This document shows positions 24,975 through 33,552 of a stretch of 64,000 nucleotides of DNA, piece by piece. The stretch covers positions 1 through 64,000 of the forward strand of contig NZ_JOBF01000009.1 in assembly GCF_000718635.1 (NCBI RefSeq), read 5' to 3'. The DNA is from Streptomyces varsoviensis (lineage in GTDB: Bacteria > Actinomycetota > Actinomycetes > Streptomycetales > Streptomycetaceae). The translations under genes and the position numbers were made by a program. The notes beneath the pieces are model-generated. The model saw nothing but the letters and a program-made list of their open reading frames with translations. It did no database searches and had not been told where the DNA came from. Numbering within the stretch: position 1 is the first letter of the stretch; every line of letters begins with the position of its first letter.

Positions 24975-25625
24975 CTACTCCACCAGCCCCGCCTCGTACG
25001 CGAGGATCGCCGCCTGCACCCTGTTCTTCAGCGAGAGCCGCGACAGGATCGCGCTCACGTACGCCTTCACCGTGCCCTCCACCAGGTACAGCTTCGCCGC
25101 GATCTCCGCGTTCGACAGGCCGCCGCCGAGCAGGGCCAGCACCTCGCGTTCGCGGGCGGTCAGCTCCTCCACGCGGCCGCGGGCCGTGGCCGCCTTGGAC
25201 AACTGGCCGCCGCTGAGGCGGGCGATGACGCGCTGGGCGATCCGCGGGGAGAGGAACGCGGCGCCGTCGGCCACCGCCTGCACCCCCGCGATCAGCTCGC
25301 GGGGGTCGCCGGACTTGAGCAGGAAGCCGCTGACGCCGCTGCTCAGCGCCTGGGTGATGTACTCGTCCTCGGAGAACGTGGTGAGCATGACCACGGCCGA
25401 GTCCGGCGCGGTGCGCCGGAGCTCGGCCGCGGCCTGCAGCCCGTCGAGGCGGGGCATCCGGATGTCGAGGAGCGTGACGTCCGGGCGGTGCTTGAGGGTG
25501 AGGTCCACGGCCTCGCGGCCGTCCGCGGCCTCCGCGACGACTTCGATGTCGGGGGACGCGGACAGTACGGCCCGTACGCCCGCGCGGATCATCGCTTCGT
25601 CATCCGCCAGCAGAACTCGGATCAC
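24975..25625 (-). CDS. NarL/LuxR-type response regulator (orphan)
   Basis: A 216-residue two-component response regulator. The receiver domain has the acidic pair D8-D9, phospho-acceptor D54 (DVTLLDIRMPRLDG), T82 and K104 (FLLKSG). The C-terminal LuxR HTH is TAREREVLALLGGGLSNAEI, then GTVKAYVSAILSRLSLKNRV. All catalytic residues are present. No histidine kinase gene lies on either side, where the neighbours are an HTH-TPR regulator and proteases, so it is an orphan or works with a distant kinase. The nearby M4 protease genes downstream on the same strand are possible targets, by position only. Confidence 0.93.
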   Translation of the reverse strand: MIRVLLADDEAMIRAGVRAVLSASPDIEVVAEAADGREAVDLTLKHRPDVTLLDIRMPRLDGLQAAAELRRTAPDSAVVMLTTFSEDEYITQALSSGVSGFLLKSGDPRELIAGVQAVADGAAFLSPRIAQRVIARLSGGQLSKAATARGRVEELTAREREVLALLGGGLSNAEIAAKLYLVEGTVKAYVSAILSRLSLKNRVQAAILAYEAGLVE

Positions 25626-25754
25626 GGTAGTCCCCCGTACCTCGGAATCATCGGTTCGGGTCGCTACTTTACGTCGGCCGGGGCGGGGGCCCGATGGTCG
25701 CCGTTACGTCTCGTCGGCCACCGGCGGCAGCCACCGACAGCGGGCCCCGCCCCC

Positions 25755-27440
25755 TCACTTCACGTTCACCGCAGCCCAAGCCTCCGCGACCGCCTTGAAC
25801 TCCGCGCTCTTGTGCCCGTACAGCGCCCACGCCGCCTTCAGCGTCGCCGTCCGCGCGCCCTTGTAGTCCGTGGTGGAGGTCATGTACGTGGTGAGCGCCT
25901 TGTACCAGATCTTGACGGCCTTGTCGCGGCCGATGCCGGTGATCTTCTGGCCGTCGACAGTCGGGCTGTCGTACGCGACGCCGTTGATGGTCTTCGGGCC
26001 GCTGCCCTCCGCCAGCAGGAAGAAGAAGTGGTTGGCGACGCCGGAGGAGTAGTGCACGTCGAGGTCGCCGAGGTCGGCGCCCCAGTAGTCGGGGGAGAGG
26101 TGGTCCTTGCTGGGGTTGTCCATGTAGCGCAGCGGGGTGCCGTCGCCGTTGATGTCGACCTGCTTGCCGATGAGGTAGTCGCCGGGCTCCTGGGGGTTCT
26201 GGGCGTAGAACTCCACGGCGGTGCCGAGGATGTCGGAGGTGGCCTCGTTGAGGCCGCCGGACTCGCCGCTGTACTCCAGGCCCGCGGTGGCCGAGGTGAC
26301 GCCGTGGCTCATCTCGTGGCCCGCGACGTCCAGGGAGGTCAGCGGCTTCTTGTTGCCCTCGCCGTCGCCGTAGGTCATGCAGAAGCAGTCGTCGTCCCAG
26401 AAGGCGTTGACGTAGTCGGTGGCGAAGTGGACGCGGGAGTACGCCGCCTTGCCGTCGTTCTTGATGCCGTTGCGGCCGAGCACGTTCTTGTAGAAGTCCC
26501 AGGTGACGGCGGCGCCGTACTGCGCGTCGACGGCGGCGGTCTGCTGGATCGTCGGCTGCCCGTTGCCCCACACGTCGTCGGCGTCGAGGAACGGCTTGCC
26601 CTTGCCGTCGAAGGCGCCCTGGAGGTTGTACGTCTGGTGGCCGCCGCGGGCGGTGTCCTTCATGAGGTAGGAGGTGCCGCTCTTGACGGAGCCGACCGGG
26701 ACCTTGCCGCTGTACTGGCCCGTTCCGGTGCCGGTGGCCACGGCCTGGTACTCGTACAGCTTCTTTCCGGTGGCCGCGTCCGTGATGACGTGCAGTTTGC
26801 TGGGCGTGCCGTCGTCCTGGAAGCCGCCGAGCACGGTCTCGTACGCGAGGACCGGCGTGCCCTTGGCGGCCCAGACGACCTTGCGCGGCGCCTTGTCGAC
26901 CGTGGGGGCCGCGCCGGCCTTGAGGCCCTTGACCGTACGGGCGGCCGCCCGCGCCGACTCGCGGGCGGCGGAGGCGGACTGTTTCGGGGTGGTGCTCGGC
27001 ACCTTGATGGCGGCCTCGGTGGCCTTGGTGACGTCCGTGACCTTGCCGTCCTTGGCCTGGTGCACGACAAGGTCGCCGCCGAGCACCGGGAGCCCGGCGT
27101 ACGTGCGCTCGTACCGGGTGTGCACAGTGCCGTCGGGGTCCTTGATGACGTCCCGGACTATGAGCTTCTCCTGGCCGCCCAGGCCCAGATGCGAGGCGGC
27201 GGCCCGTACGGCGGCGGCGCTCACGGTCCGGGCGCCCGCGGTGCCCGCGCCCGCGGCCTCGGCGGAACCGGCCCCGGCGGAACCGGCGGAACCGGCCCCG
27301 GAGCCCGCCGCCTCGGCGGAACCGGTGGTGAGCGCGGTGGTGAGCAGGGCCGCCGCGACGGCGGCCGCGCCGGTGGCGACGGCGGTACGGCGGTATCTGT
27401 GGCGTTCTGTGGTACGGGAATTCCGAGAAGAAGTGCGCAC
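25755..27440 (-). CDS. Secreted M4 thermolysin-family protease 1
   Basis: A 561-residue prepro-metalloprotease. The signal peptide (about 1-47, ending TTALTTGSAEAAG) is followed by an FTP/PepSY-type propeptide (GGDLVVHQAKDGKVTDVTKA) and a catalytic domain with zinc site HEMSH in DVAGHEMSHGVTSATAG, third ligand Glu in GGLNEATSDILGTAVEF, and His in DVHYSSGVANHFFFLLAEG. It would cleave proteins outside the cell before bulky hydrophobic residues. GTG 27440 is the start. It is the last of three tandem M4 genes (25755-31871) and lacks the extra C-terminal domains of the third. Confidence 0.96.
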   Translation of the reverse strand: MRTSSRNSRTTERHRYRRTAVATGAAAVAAALLTTALTTGSAEAAGSGAGSAGSAGAGSAEAAGAGTAGARTVSAAAVRAAASHLGLGGQEKLIVRDVIKDPDGTVHTRYERTYAGLPVLGGDLVVHQAKDGKVTDVTKATEAAIKVPSTTPKQSASAARESARAAARTVKGLKAGAAPTVDKAPRKVVWAAKGTPVLAYETVLGGFQDDGTPSKLHVITDAATGKKLYEYQAVATGTGTGQYSGKVPVGSVKSGTSYLMKDTARGGHQTYNLQGAFDGKGKPFLDADDVWGNGQPTIQQTAAVDAQYGAAVTWDFYKNVLGRNGIKNDGKAAYSRVHFATDYVNAFWDDDCFCMTYGDGEGNKKPLTSLDVAGHEMSHGVTSATAGLEYSGESGGLNEATSDILGTAVEFYAQNPQEPGDYLIGKQVDINGDGTPLRYMDNPSKDHLSPDYWGADLGDLDVHYSSGVANHFFFLLAEGSGPKTINGVAYDSPTVDGQKITGIGRDKAVKIWYKALTTYMTSTTDYKGARTATLKAAWALYGHKSAEFKAVAEAWAAVNVK

Positions 27441-27588
27441 GCGAGACTCCTCTTTCCGTGGTGCCGGCCGCCGGAGATCGCGACCGACTGATCACAGTTT
27501 TATCGAACTCGCGTGCGCATCGGGGAGTTATCCACAGGTTCGCCGTGCGGCGTACGGCAAAAAATTCGCAAACCGGGGCAATGGGCAA

Positions 27589-27622
27589 GGGCGGTGTCCG
27601 GGCCTCGGCCCGGACACCGCCC
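27589..27622 (-). terminator. Terminator after M4 protease 2
   Basis: A nearly perfect hairpin of about 15 bp, with GGGCGGTGTCCGGGC pairing with its complement around a very short loop, begins 20 bases past the stop of the minus-strand protease gene at 27643. Confidence 0.75.
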
Positions 27623-27642
27623 CAACTGCCTCGACCGTCAGG

Positions 27643-29271
27643 TCACTTCACGTTGACGCCGGCCCAGGCCGCGTCCACGCCCTTGTACTCCTTGCTGTCC
27701 TTGCCGTACAGGTCGCCCGCGGCCTTCAGCGACGCCTCGCGGGCGCCCTTGTAGTCCGTGTTGGACGTCATGTAGGTGGTCAGCGCCTTGAACCAGATCT
27801 TCTCGGCCTTGTCGCGGCCGATGCCCTCGACCTTCTTGCCGTCCTTGGTCGGGCTGTCGTACTTGACGCCGTTGATCTCCTTGGCGCCGCTGCCCTCGGA
27901 GGCCAGGTAGAACCAGTGGTTGGCGACGCCGGACGAGTAGTGCACGTCCATGTTGCCGACCTCGGGGGACCAGTAGTCCGCGGACTGGCCGTCCTTGCTG
28001 GGCTTGTCCATGTAGCGCAGCGGGGTGCCGTCGCCGTTGATGTCGATCTTCTCGCCCATGAGGTAGTCGCCCGGGTCCTCGGCGTTCTTGGCGTTGAACT
28101 CGACCGCCGTGCCGAAGATGTCCGAGGTGCCCTCGTTGAGGCCGCCGGACTCGCCGCTGTACTCCAGGTTGGCGGTGGCCGAGGTGACCCCGTGGCTCAT
28201 CTCGTGCGCCGCCACGTCGATCTCGGTGAGCGGCTTCTTGTCGCCCTCGCCGTCGCCGTAGGTCATGCAGAAGCAACTGTCGTCCCAGAAGGCGTTGACG
28301 TAGCCGTTGCCGTAGTGGACGCGGGAGGTGGCGCCCTTGCCGTCGCCCTTGATGCCGTCGCGGCCGTGCACGTTCTTGTAGTAGTCCCAGGTGACCTGCG
28401 CGCCGTACGCGGCGTCGACGGCGGCGGTCTCCGGGTTGGACGGCTTGCCGTCGCCCCACTTGTCCGTGTCGTTGGTGAAGAGCTTGCCCTCGCCGGACTG
28501 GCCGTGGTCCAGGTTGAGGGTCTGGTGGCCGCCGCGCCCCTTGTCGGTCAGGGAGTAGCCGCTGCCCTCCTTCGACGTGCCCAGCTCCACCTTGCCGCTG
28601 TACTCGCTGGTGCCGGCGCCGTTCTCGATGCCCTGGTACTCGAAGATCTTCTTGCCCGTGTCGGCGTCCGTGATGACGTGCATCTGGTTGGGCGTGCCGT
28701 CCTTCTGGAAGCCGCCGACCACGGTCTCGTACGCGAGGACCGGCGTGCCCTTGGCCGCCCAGATCACCTTGCGCGGCGCCTTGTCGGAGGCCGCCTTGTC
28801 GCCGGTCACGGCCTTGGCGGCCTTCAGCGCGCTGCTCTGCGCGGCCTTCGGGGCCACCTTCGGCGTGAGCGACGCGACCTTGATGGCGGCCTTCGTCGAC
28901 TTGGTGACGTCCTTGACCTTGCCGTCCTTGGCCTGGTGCACGACCAGGTCGCCGCCGAGCACCGGGAGCCCGGCGTACGTGCGGTCGTACCGGGTGTGCA
29001 CGGTGCCGTCGACGTCCTTGATGACGTCCTTGACGACCAGCTTCTCCTGCGCGCCGAGGCCGAGCGTCTTCGCGGCCCGCGCGGTGGTGGCGTTGGCGCT
29101 GTGCATCAGCTCGACGCGCTGCGAGGGGGAGAGCTTGACCGACTGGGCGCCCAGCTCTCTCGCCGTGGGGGCGGCGCTCGCGGAGCCGGTCGTCATGCCG
29201 GCGACGAGCGCCGCGGCGGTGGCGGTGGCGACGACGGCGGCGGTGGATATACGGGTAGCGCGAGTCCTCAC
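27643..29271 (-). CDS. Secreted M4 thermolysin-family protease 2
   Basis: A 542-residue prepro-metalloprotease very similar to its neighbours. Signal peptide (about 1-33), a propeptide beginning with the conserved SVKLSPSQRVELMH, then zinc site DVAAHEMSHGVTSATANLEY, Glu in GGLNEGTSDIFGTAVEF and His in DVHYSSGVANHWFYLASEG. The GTG start at 29271 has AAGGAG 6-7 bases upstream. It has its own terminator (27589-27622), so each of the three proteases is probably a separate transcript. The catalytic parts share long stretches of nearly identical DNA with proteases 1 and 3, pointing to duplication with some gene conversion. Confidence 0.96.
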   Translation of the reverse strand: MRTRATRISTAAVVATATAAALVAGMTTGSASAAPTARELGAQSVKLSPSQRVELMHSANATTARAAKTLGLGAQEKLVVKDVIKDVDGTVHTRYDRTYAGLPVLGGDLVVHQAKDGKVKDVTKSTKAAIKVASLTPKVAPKAAQSSALKAAKAVTGDKAASDKAPRKVIWAAKGTPVLAYETVVGGFQKDGTPNQMHVITDADTGKKIFEYQGIENGAGTSEYSGKVELGTSKEGSGYSLTDKGRGGHQTLNLDHGQSGEGKLFTNDTDKWGDGKPSNPETAAVDAAYGAQVTWDYYKNVHGRDGIKGDGKGATSRVHYGNGYVNAFWDDSCFCMTYGDGEGDKKPLTEIDVAAHEMSHGVTSATANLEYSGESGGLNEGTSDIFGTAVEFNAKNAEDPGDYLMGEKIDINGDGTPLRYMDKPSKDGQSADYWSPEVGNMDVHYSSGVANHWFYLASEGSGAKEINGVKYDSPTKDGKKVEGIGRDKAEKIWFKALTTYMTSNTDYKGAREASLKAAGDLYGKDSKEYKGVDAAWAGVNVK

Positions 29272-29496
29272 GCGAACTCCTTCTTGTTGTGGGGGTCCGG
29301 GCCGGGCGGCGGGGAAGGCCGTCCGAACCGAAACAAGAGGTGTGGGTGTGACGTGCGCTGTGAGACTCCCATCCGAGGCGCGTACATGTCACCGGTCGAA
29401 CATCAGGTTGGCTGGAATTCGTTCGTTCGCCGTTGATTCACATCCGGAAAACGGACAGGCCGCCGACCGGCCCCGGGCCGGCCCCGGACATGGGTA

Positions 29497-29538
29497 AGAC
29501 GCCGCCCGGGGGAGTCGAACTCACCCCGGACGGCGTCT
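29497..29538 (-). terminator. Terminator after M4 protease 3
   Basis: Arms AGACGCCG (29497-29504) and CGGCGTCT (29531-29538), extended by CCGGGG/CCCCGG, form a hairpin with a ~12-base loop 48 bases past the stop of protease 3. The remaining bases up to 29585 hold no gene. Confidence 0.7.
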
Positions 29539-29585
29539 CGTTCGGATGCCTGCCGGTCAGCCGCGCGCCGCAGGCCGTGAATGGA

Positions 29586-31871
29586 TCAGAAGGTCAGCTT
29601 CCAACTGTCGATGAACCCGGTGTCACCTGCGAGGACGTCCTGGACCCGCAGTTTCCAGACACCGGTGGCCGATTCCGCGGAGGCATTGACGGTGTACGTG
29701 GTGTTCACGTTCTCCGCCGAGTCCCACGGGTCGTAGTTCTTCAGCCGGTAGGACTTGCCGCTCGGCGCCACCAGCTCGACGACCAGGTCGCCGCGGTAGG
29801 TGTGCTTGATGTCCACGGCCACCTTGAGCGCGGGCGAGGCGTTGCCGCTGCGGGTCACGGTCACCGGCGAGGTGACCGCCGCGCCCGAGTCGGGGATCGC
29901 GACGTCCGTGGTGTTCTCGAACTCGCTGCCCTCGTCGCCCGTGGTCACGGTCCACTTGAAGGAGGCCGTGCCCGACTTGTTCGCCGCGTCCGTCACCGTC
30001 ACGGTCACATTGCTCGTGCCGACGGCGGTCGGCGTGCCGGAGATCAGCCCCGACGCCGCGTCGATCTTGAGGCCGGCGGGCAGGCCGGTCGCCGCGTACT
30101 TCAGCGCGCCCGGGTTGGTGCTCGTCGCCTTGATCTGGAGGCTGACGGCCTGGTTCAGCTTGGTCGTCTGGTCACCGGGGCCGGTCACCGAGACGCCGCC
30201 GGTGGGCACCCGGCTGCCGACGGCGATGGCGGCCCAGGCGTTCGCCGCGTTGTTGTAGGTCTCGCTGCCGACGCCGAACAGCTCGCCGGCCGCCCACAGC
30301 GTCGCCTCCCGCGCGCCCGCGTAGTTGGTGTTGGAGCGCATCCGCTGGGTCAGCGCCTTGAACCAGATCTTCGCCGCGTTGTCCCGGCCGATGCCGGTCA
30401 CCGGCAGCCCGTCGGAGGTGGGGCTGTCGTAGTGCACGCCGTTGATGTCCTTCGGGCCGCTGCCCTCGGACGCCAGGTAGAACCAGTGGTTGGCCGGGCC
30501 CGACGAGTAGTGCACGTCGATGCCGCCGATGCCCGCGTACCAACTGTCCTTGGAAGCCCGGTCCTTGCTGGGCTTGTCCATGTAGCGCAGCGGGGTCCCG
30601 TTCCCGTTGATGTCGATCTTCTCGCCGATCAGGTAGTCCCCGACGTCGCTCGGGTTGTTCGCCCAGAACTCGACGGCCGTGGCCATGATGTCGGAGGTCG
30701 CCTCGTTGAGGCCGCCGGACTCACCGCTGTACGTCAGGTTGGCGGTGGCCGAGGTGACGCCGTGCGTCATCTCGTGCGCGGCCACGTCGATCGAGGTCAG
30801 CGGCCTGGAGTTGCCCTGCCCGTCGCCGTACGTCATGCAGAAGCAACTGTCGTCCCAGAACGCGTTGACATAGGCGTTGCCGTAGTGGGTGCGGCTGTAC
30901 GCGCCGACGCCGTCGCCCCGGATGCCGGTCCGCCCGTGCACGTTCTTGTAGTAGTCCCAGGTGAGCTGCGCGCCGTAGTGCGCGTCGACGCCGGCCGTCG
31001 CCGGGTCGCTCGTCGTCCCGTTGCCCCAGGTGTCGTCGGAGTCGGTGAACAGCGTGCCGGTGCCGGACGAGCCGTGGTTGAGGTTGTACGTCTTGTGGCC
31101 GCCGCGCGTCGTGTCGTTCATCTGGTACGAGCTGCCGGACCCGGACGTGCCGATGGTGACCTTGCCGCTGTACTGGCTGTTGCCCGTGCCGCTCTTGACG
31201 CCCTGGAACTCGAAGAGCTTCTTGCCGGTCTTCGCGTCCGTGATGACGTGGAGCTGGTTCGGCGTGCCGTCGTCCTGGAAGCCGCCGACCACGGTCTCGT
31301 ACGCGAGGGTGGGCGTGCCCTGCGCCGCCCAGACCACCTTGCGCGGCGCCCGGTCGGCCGCGGTCTTCTTCGACCCCCGCGCCTTCGCCGCCGCGACCGC
31401 GGACTTCTCGGCGGCCGACGGCGCGAGCGCGGCCTTGGTGGTGGCCACCCGCACCCGCGCCTTCGTGGCCTTGGCCACCGACCGCAGCGTGCCGCTCTTG
31501 GTCTCGTCGACGACCAGGTCGCCGCCGAGCACGGGCAGCCCGTCGTACGTCCGCTCGTACCGGGTGTGCACCGTGCCGTTACGGTCCTGGGTGGCGTCCC
31601 GGACGACGAGCCGCTCCTTGGCCCCGAGGCCCAGGGTCTTGGCCGTCTCCGCCTTCGTGGCGTTCGCTTCCTCGAGCAGGGCGGCGCGTTGCGACGGGGA
31701 GAGCTTGACCGGCTGCGCACCGGGATCGGCCTGGGCGATCACCTTGCCGCCGGCCGCCGCGTCGTCCGGGCGGGCCGTGGCCGTACCGGCCTGTACTCCG
31801 ACGGCGATCATGGCGCCCGCGGCGACGAGAGCGCCGGTCGCCATGGCGCGCCGATGGGGGGTGCGTCTCAC
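29586..31871 (-). CDS. M4 protease 3 with Ig-like and P domains
   Basis: A 761-residue secreted metalloprotease. Signal peptide (about 1-38) and propeptide with PVKLSPSQRAALLEEANATK are followed by the catalytic domain with DVAAHEMTHGVTSATANLTY, Glu in GGLNEATSDIMATAVEF and His in DVHYSSGPANHWFYLASEG. Two C-terminal domains are absent from its neighbours: a putative Ig (He_PIG) domain (about 540-625, TGLPAGLKIDAASGLISGTP) and a proprotein-convertase P domain (about 640-761, AVDIKHTYRGDLVVELVAPS, GVWKLRVQDVLAGDTGFIDS). GTG 31871 is chosen because AGAAGGAG lies 6 bases upstream; an open frame extends to 32114 without a plausible start. The extra domains may help binding to substrates or the cell surface. 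Confidence 0.95.
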   Translation of the reverse strand: MRRTPHRRAMATGALVAAGAMIAVGVQAGTATARPDDAAAGGKVIAQADPGAQPVKLSPSQRAALLEEANATKAETAKTLGLGAKERLVVRDATQDRNGTVHTRYERTYDGLPVLGGDLVVDETKSGTLRSVAKATKARVRVATTKAALAPSAAEKSAVAAAKARGSKKTAADRAPRKVVWAAQGTPTLAYETVVGGFQDDGTPNQLHVITDAKTGKKLFEFQGVKSGTGNSQYSGKVTIGTSGSGSSYQMNDTTRGGHKTYNLNHGSSGTGTLFTDSDDTWGNGTTSDPATAGVDAHYGAQLTWDYYKNVHGRTGIRGDGVGAYSRTHYGNAYVNAFWDDSCFCMTYGDGQGNSRPLTSIDVAAHEMTHGVTSATANLTYSGESGGLNEATSDIMATAVEFWANNPSDVGDYLIGEKIDINGNGTPLRYMDKPSKDRASKDSWYAGIGGIDVHYSSGPANHWFYLASEGSGPKDINGVHYDSPTSDGLPVTGIGRDNAAKIWFKALTQRMRSNTNYAGAREATLWAAGELFGVGSETYNNAANAWAAIAVGSRVPTGGVSVTGPGDQTTKLNQAVSLQIKATSTNPGALKYAATGLPAGLKIDAASGLISGTPTAVGTSNVTVTVTDAANKSGTASFKWTVTTGDEGSEFENTTDVAIPDSGAAVTSPVTVTRSGNASPALKVAVDIKHTYRGDLVVELVAPSGKSYRLKNYDPWDSAENVNTTYTVNASAESATGVWKLRVQDVLAGDTGFIDSWKLTF

Positions 31872-32290
31872 GCTGACTCCTTCTGCGGTGGCCGCTACGG
31901 GGGGCGCGGCCGGTGGAGACCGGGCGGCGGGGTGGTCGCCCGGGCAGATCGAGGCAGAACAGATGGAGCGTCCGCCGCGTCGGGGCACGCCGAACCGGTT
32001 GGGTCGGGCGGCCGCGGTGCGCCGGGCGTGGGGGGATGGCGGCGACGCGGGCCGGCTGGGGATATGGGGGAGCCATGCGTCAACCGAGGGAAGAGTGCCA
32101 CCGGAAGCGGCCATATGTCAGGGGCGTGTCAACAATTGGCCGGAAACCGTCCGTTGCGCCGATTCCGGCGTTCGTATAGCGGGCGCGGTTGCGGGCGGCG
32201 CCGGGGGCGGCGGCCCGCGCGGGGTGGGCGCGCCGGGACCGTACGGCGGGTGCGCAACGGCTCGTACGGTGCGGGCAAGGCCCGTACAGC

Positions 32291-32330
32291 GCACGCGGGC
32301 AAAGGTCCGTATGGGAGCACGCGGGCAAAG
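32291..32330. repeat. 26-bp spaced direct repeat
   Basis: GCACGCGGGCAAAG occurs at 32291-32304 and 32317-32330. It lies in the 523-base gap between protease 3 and the DinB gene, in a stretch rich in CGTACGG motifs. No gene is seen in the gap, which must hold the promoters of both flanking genes. Confidence 0.7.
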
Positions 32331-32394
32331 ACCCGTGCGGCCGCCTCACCGGCACGTGCCGGAGTGCGCGCACCGCCGTCCGTACGATCTCCGC

Positions 32395-32925
32395 ATGACG
32401 ATGCCACTGCCGCCCGCCGGGGAGCCGCCGCACACCCTCGGCGACCTGCGCGAACTCGCCGACACGTACCTCGACTACTACCGCGCCGCGCTGCTGCGCA
32501 AGCTCGACGGCCTCGACGAGACAGAGCTGCGCACCAGCCGCGTGCCGTCCGGCTGGACGCCGCTGGAGCTGGTGCGCCACCTGACCCGGGTCGAAGCGCG
32601 CTGGTTCCGCTGGGGCTTCGAGGGCGAGGCCATGCCGCCGGAACGGGCCTGGGGCGACCGGGGGCCGGACGGCCGGTGGCAGGTGCCCGAAGGGGAGACG
32701 GCCGAGAGCGTACGGGCCGCCTTCACCGCGCAGTGCGAGCGCTCGCGCGAGATCGCCTCCGGCGTGCCGAGCGGCCAACGCGCCCGTACCGGCGGCCGGT
32801 TCGCCACCGAGGAGGACGCGCCCACGCTCGGCTGGATCCTCTTCCACGTCCTCCAGGAGTACGCCCGCCACGTCGGCCAGCTCGACGTGGTCCGTGAGCT
32901 GGCGGACGGCGCGACCGGGGAATGA
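32395..32925 (+). CDS. DinB/DUF664-family protein
   Basis: A 176-residue four-helix protein of the DinB superfamily (DUF664 branch, mycothiol-dependent-transferase-like fold). Candidate metal-binding histidines are in PLELVRHLTRVEARWFRWGF and in FHVLQEYARHVGQLDVVRE, the positions expected for the family's His triad. These enzymes are often thiol S-transferases acting with mycothiol, but the reaction here is unknown. The frame is open far upstream; ATG 32395 is taken because the conserved domain starts there. It stands alone, ~90 bases before the STAND gene pair. Confidence 0.9.
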   Translation: MTMPLPPAGEPPHTLGDLRELADTYLDYYRAALLRKLDGLDETELRTSRVPSGWTPLELVRHLTRVEARWFRWGFEGEAMPPERAWGDRGPDGRWQVPEGETAESVRAAFTAQCERSREIASGVPSGQRARTGGRFATEEDAPTLGWILFHVLQEYARHVGQLDVVRELADGATGE

Positions 32926-33016
32926 CGGCCGGTACCCTTCGGGGCAACGACGGACCGTACGGGGCCTTTCGCTCGCCCGTACGGCCGAACGGCGACGACG
33001 TCGAAGGGGAGACCGG

Positions 33017-33517
33017 ATGCTGACGGAGGCGTTGGCCGCGCTGGCCGGGGCGGGCGGTACGGCGGTGGTCCAGGCGGCCGGCACGGACGCGTGGGGCGCG
33101 TTCCGGGACCGGCTCGCGGCGTTTTTCGGCCGGAGCGGCGAGCGGAGCGCCCGGACCACGCTGGAGCGGCTGGACCGTACGGCCGGCGAGCTGACCACCG
33201 GATCGACCGACGGGCCCGCCGCCGACGAACTGCGCGACCGGCTGCGGGACCGCTGGCAGAACCGGATCGCGGACCTCCTCGAAGACCTCGACGACGCCGA
33301 ACGGGAGGCCGCGGCCGAGGAGTTGCGCGCCGCCGTCTCCTTGGTCGACCGCCATGTCGGCGACGCGCGCGGCGCCCACGTGGCGGGCGACCGCGGCCTC
33401 GCCGCCGGCACCGTCACCGCCCACGCCGAACGGGGCTCCATCTCGGGCGGCGTCGTCAACATCGACGGGGGCGTGACTCTGGGAAACCCCTCCAGGCCGG
33501 ATTCGCCCCGAGACTGA
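33017..33517 (+). CDS. Small partner of STAND ATPase
   Basis: A 166-residue protein. An N-terminal hydrophobic/Ala-Gly segment (LAALAGAGGTAVVQAAGTDAW), found in many Streptomyces proteins encoded just before TPR/NB-ARC genes, is followed by a charged helical middle (RDRWQNRIADLLEDLDDAER) and a C-terminal stretch of short repeats (HVAGDRGLAAGTVTAHAERG). No enzyme domain is recognised. GAAGGGGAG precedes ATG 33017. The stop lies 35 bases before the STAND gene, so the two are probably one operon. Such proteins may be effectors or adaptors of the ATPase; this is inference from gene pairing. Confidence 0.85.
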   Translation: MLTEALAALAGAGGTAVVQAAGTDAWGAFRDRLAAFFGRSGERSARTTLERLDRTAGELTTGSTDGPAADELRDRLRDRWQNRIADLLEDLDDAEREAAAEELRAAVSLVDRHVGDARGAHVAGDRGLAAGTVTAHAERGSISGGVVNIDGGVTLGNPSRPDSPRD

Positions 33518-33552
33518 GGGAATCCGGCCCGGCGTCCGCGAACGGAGGGCTC

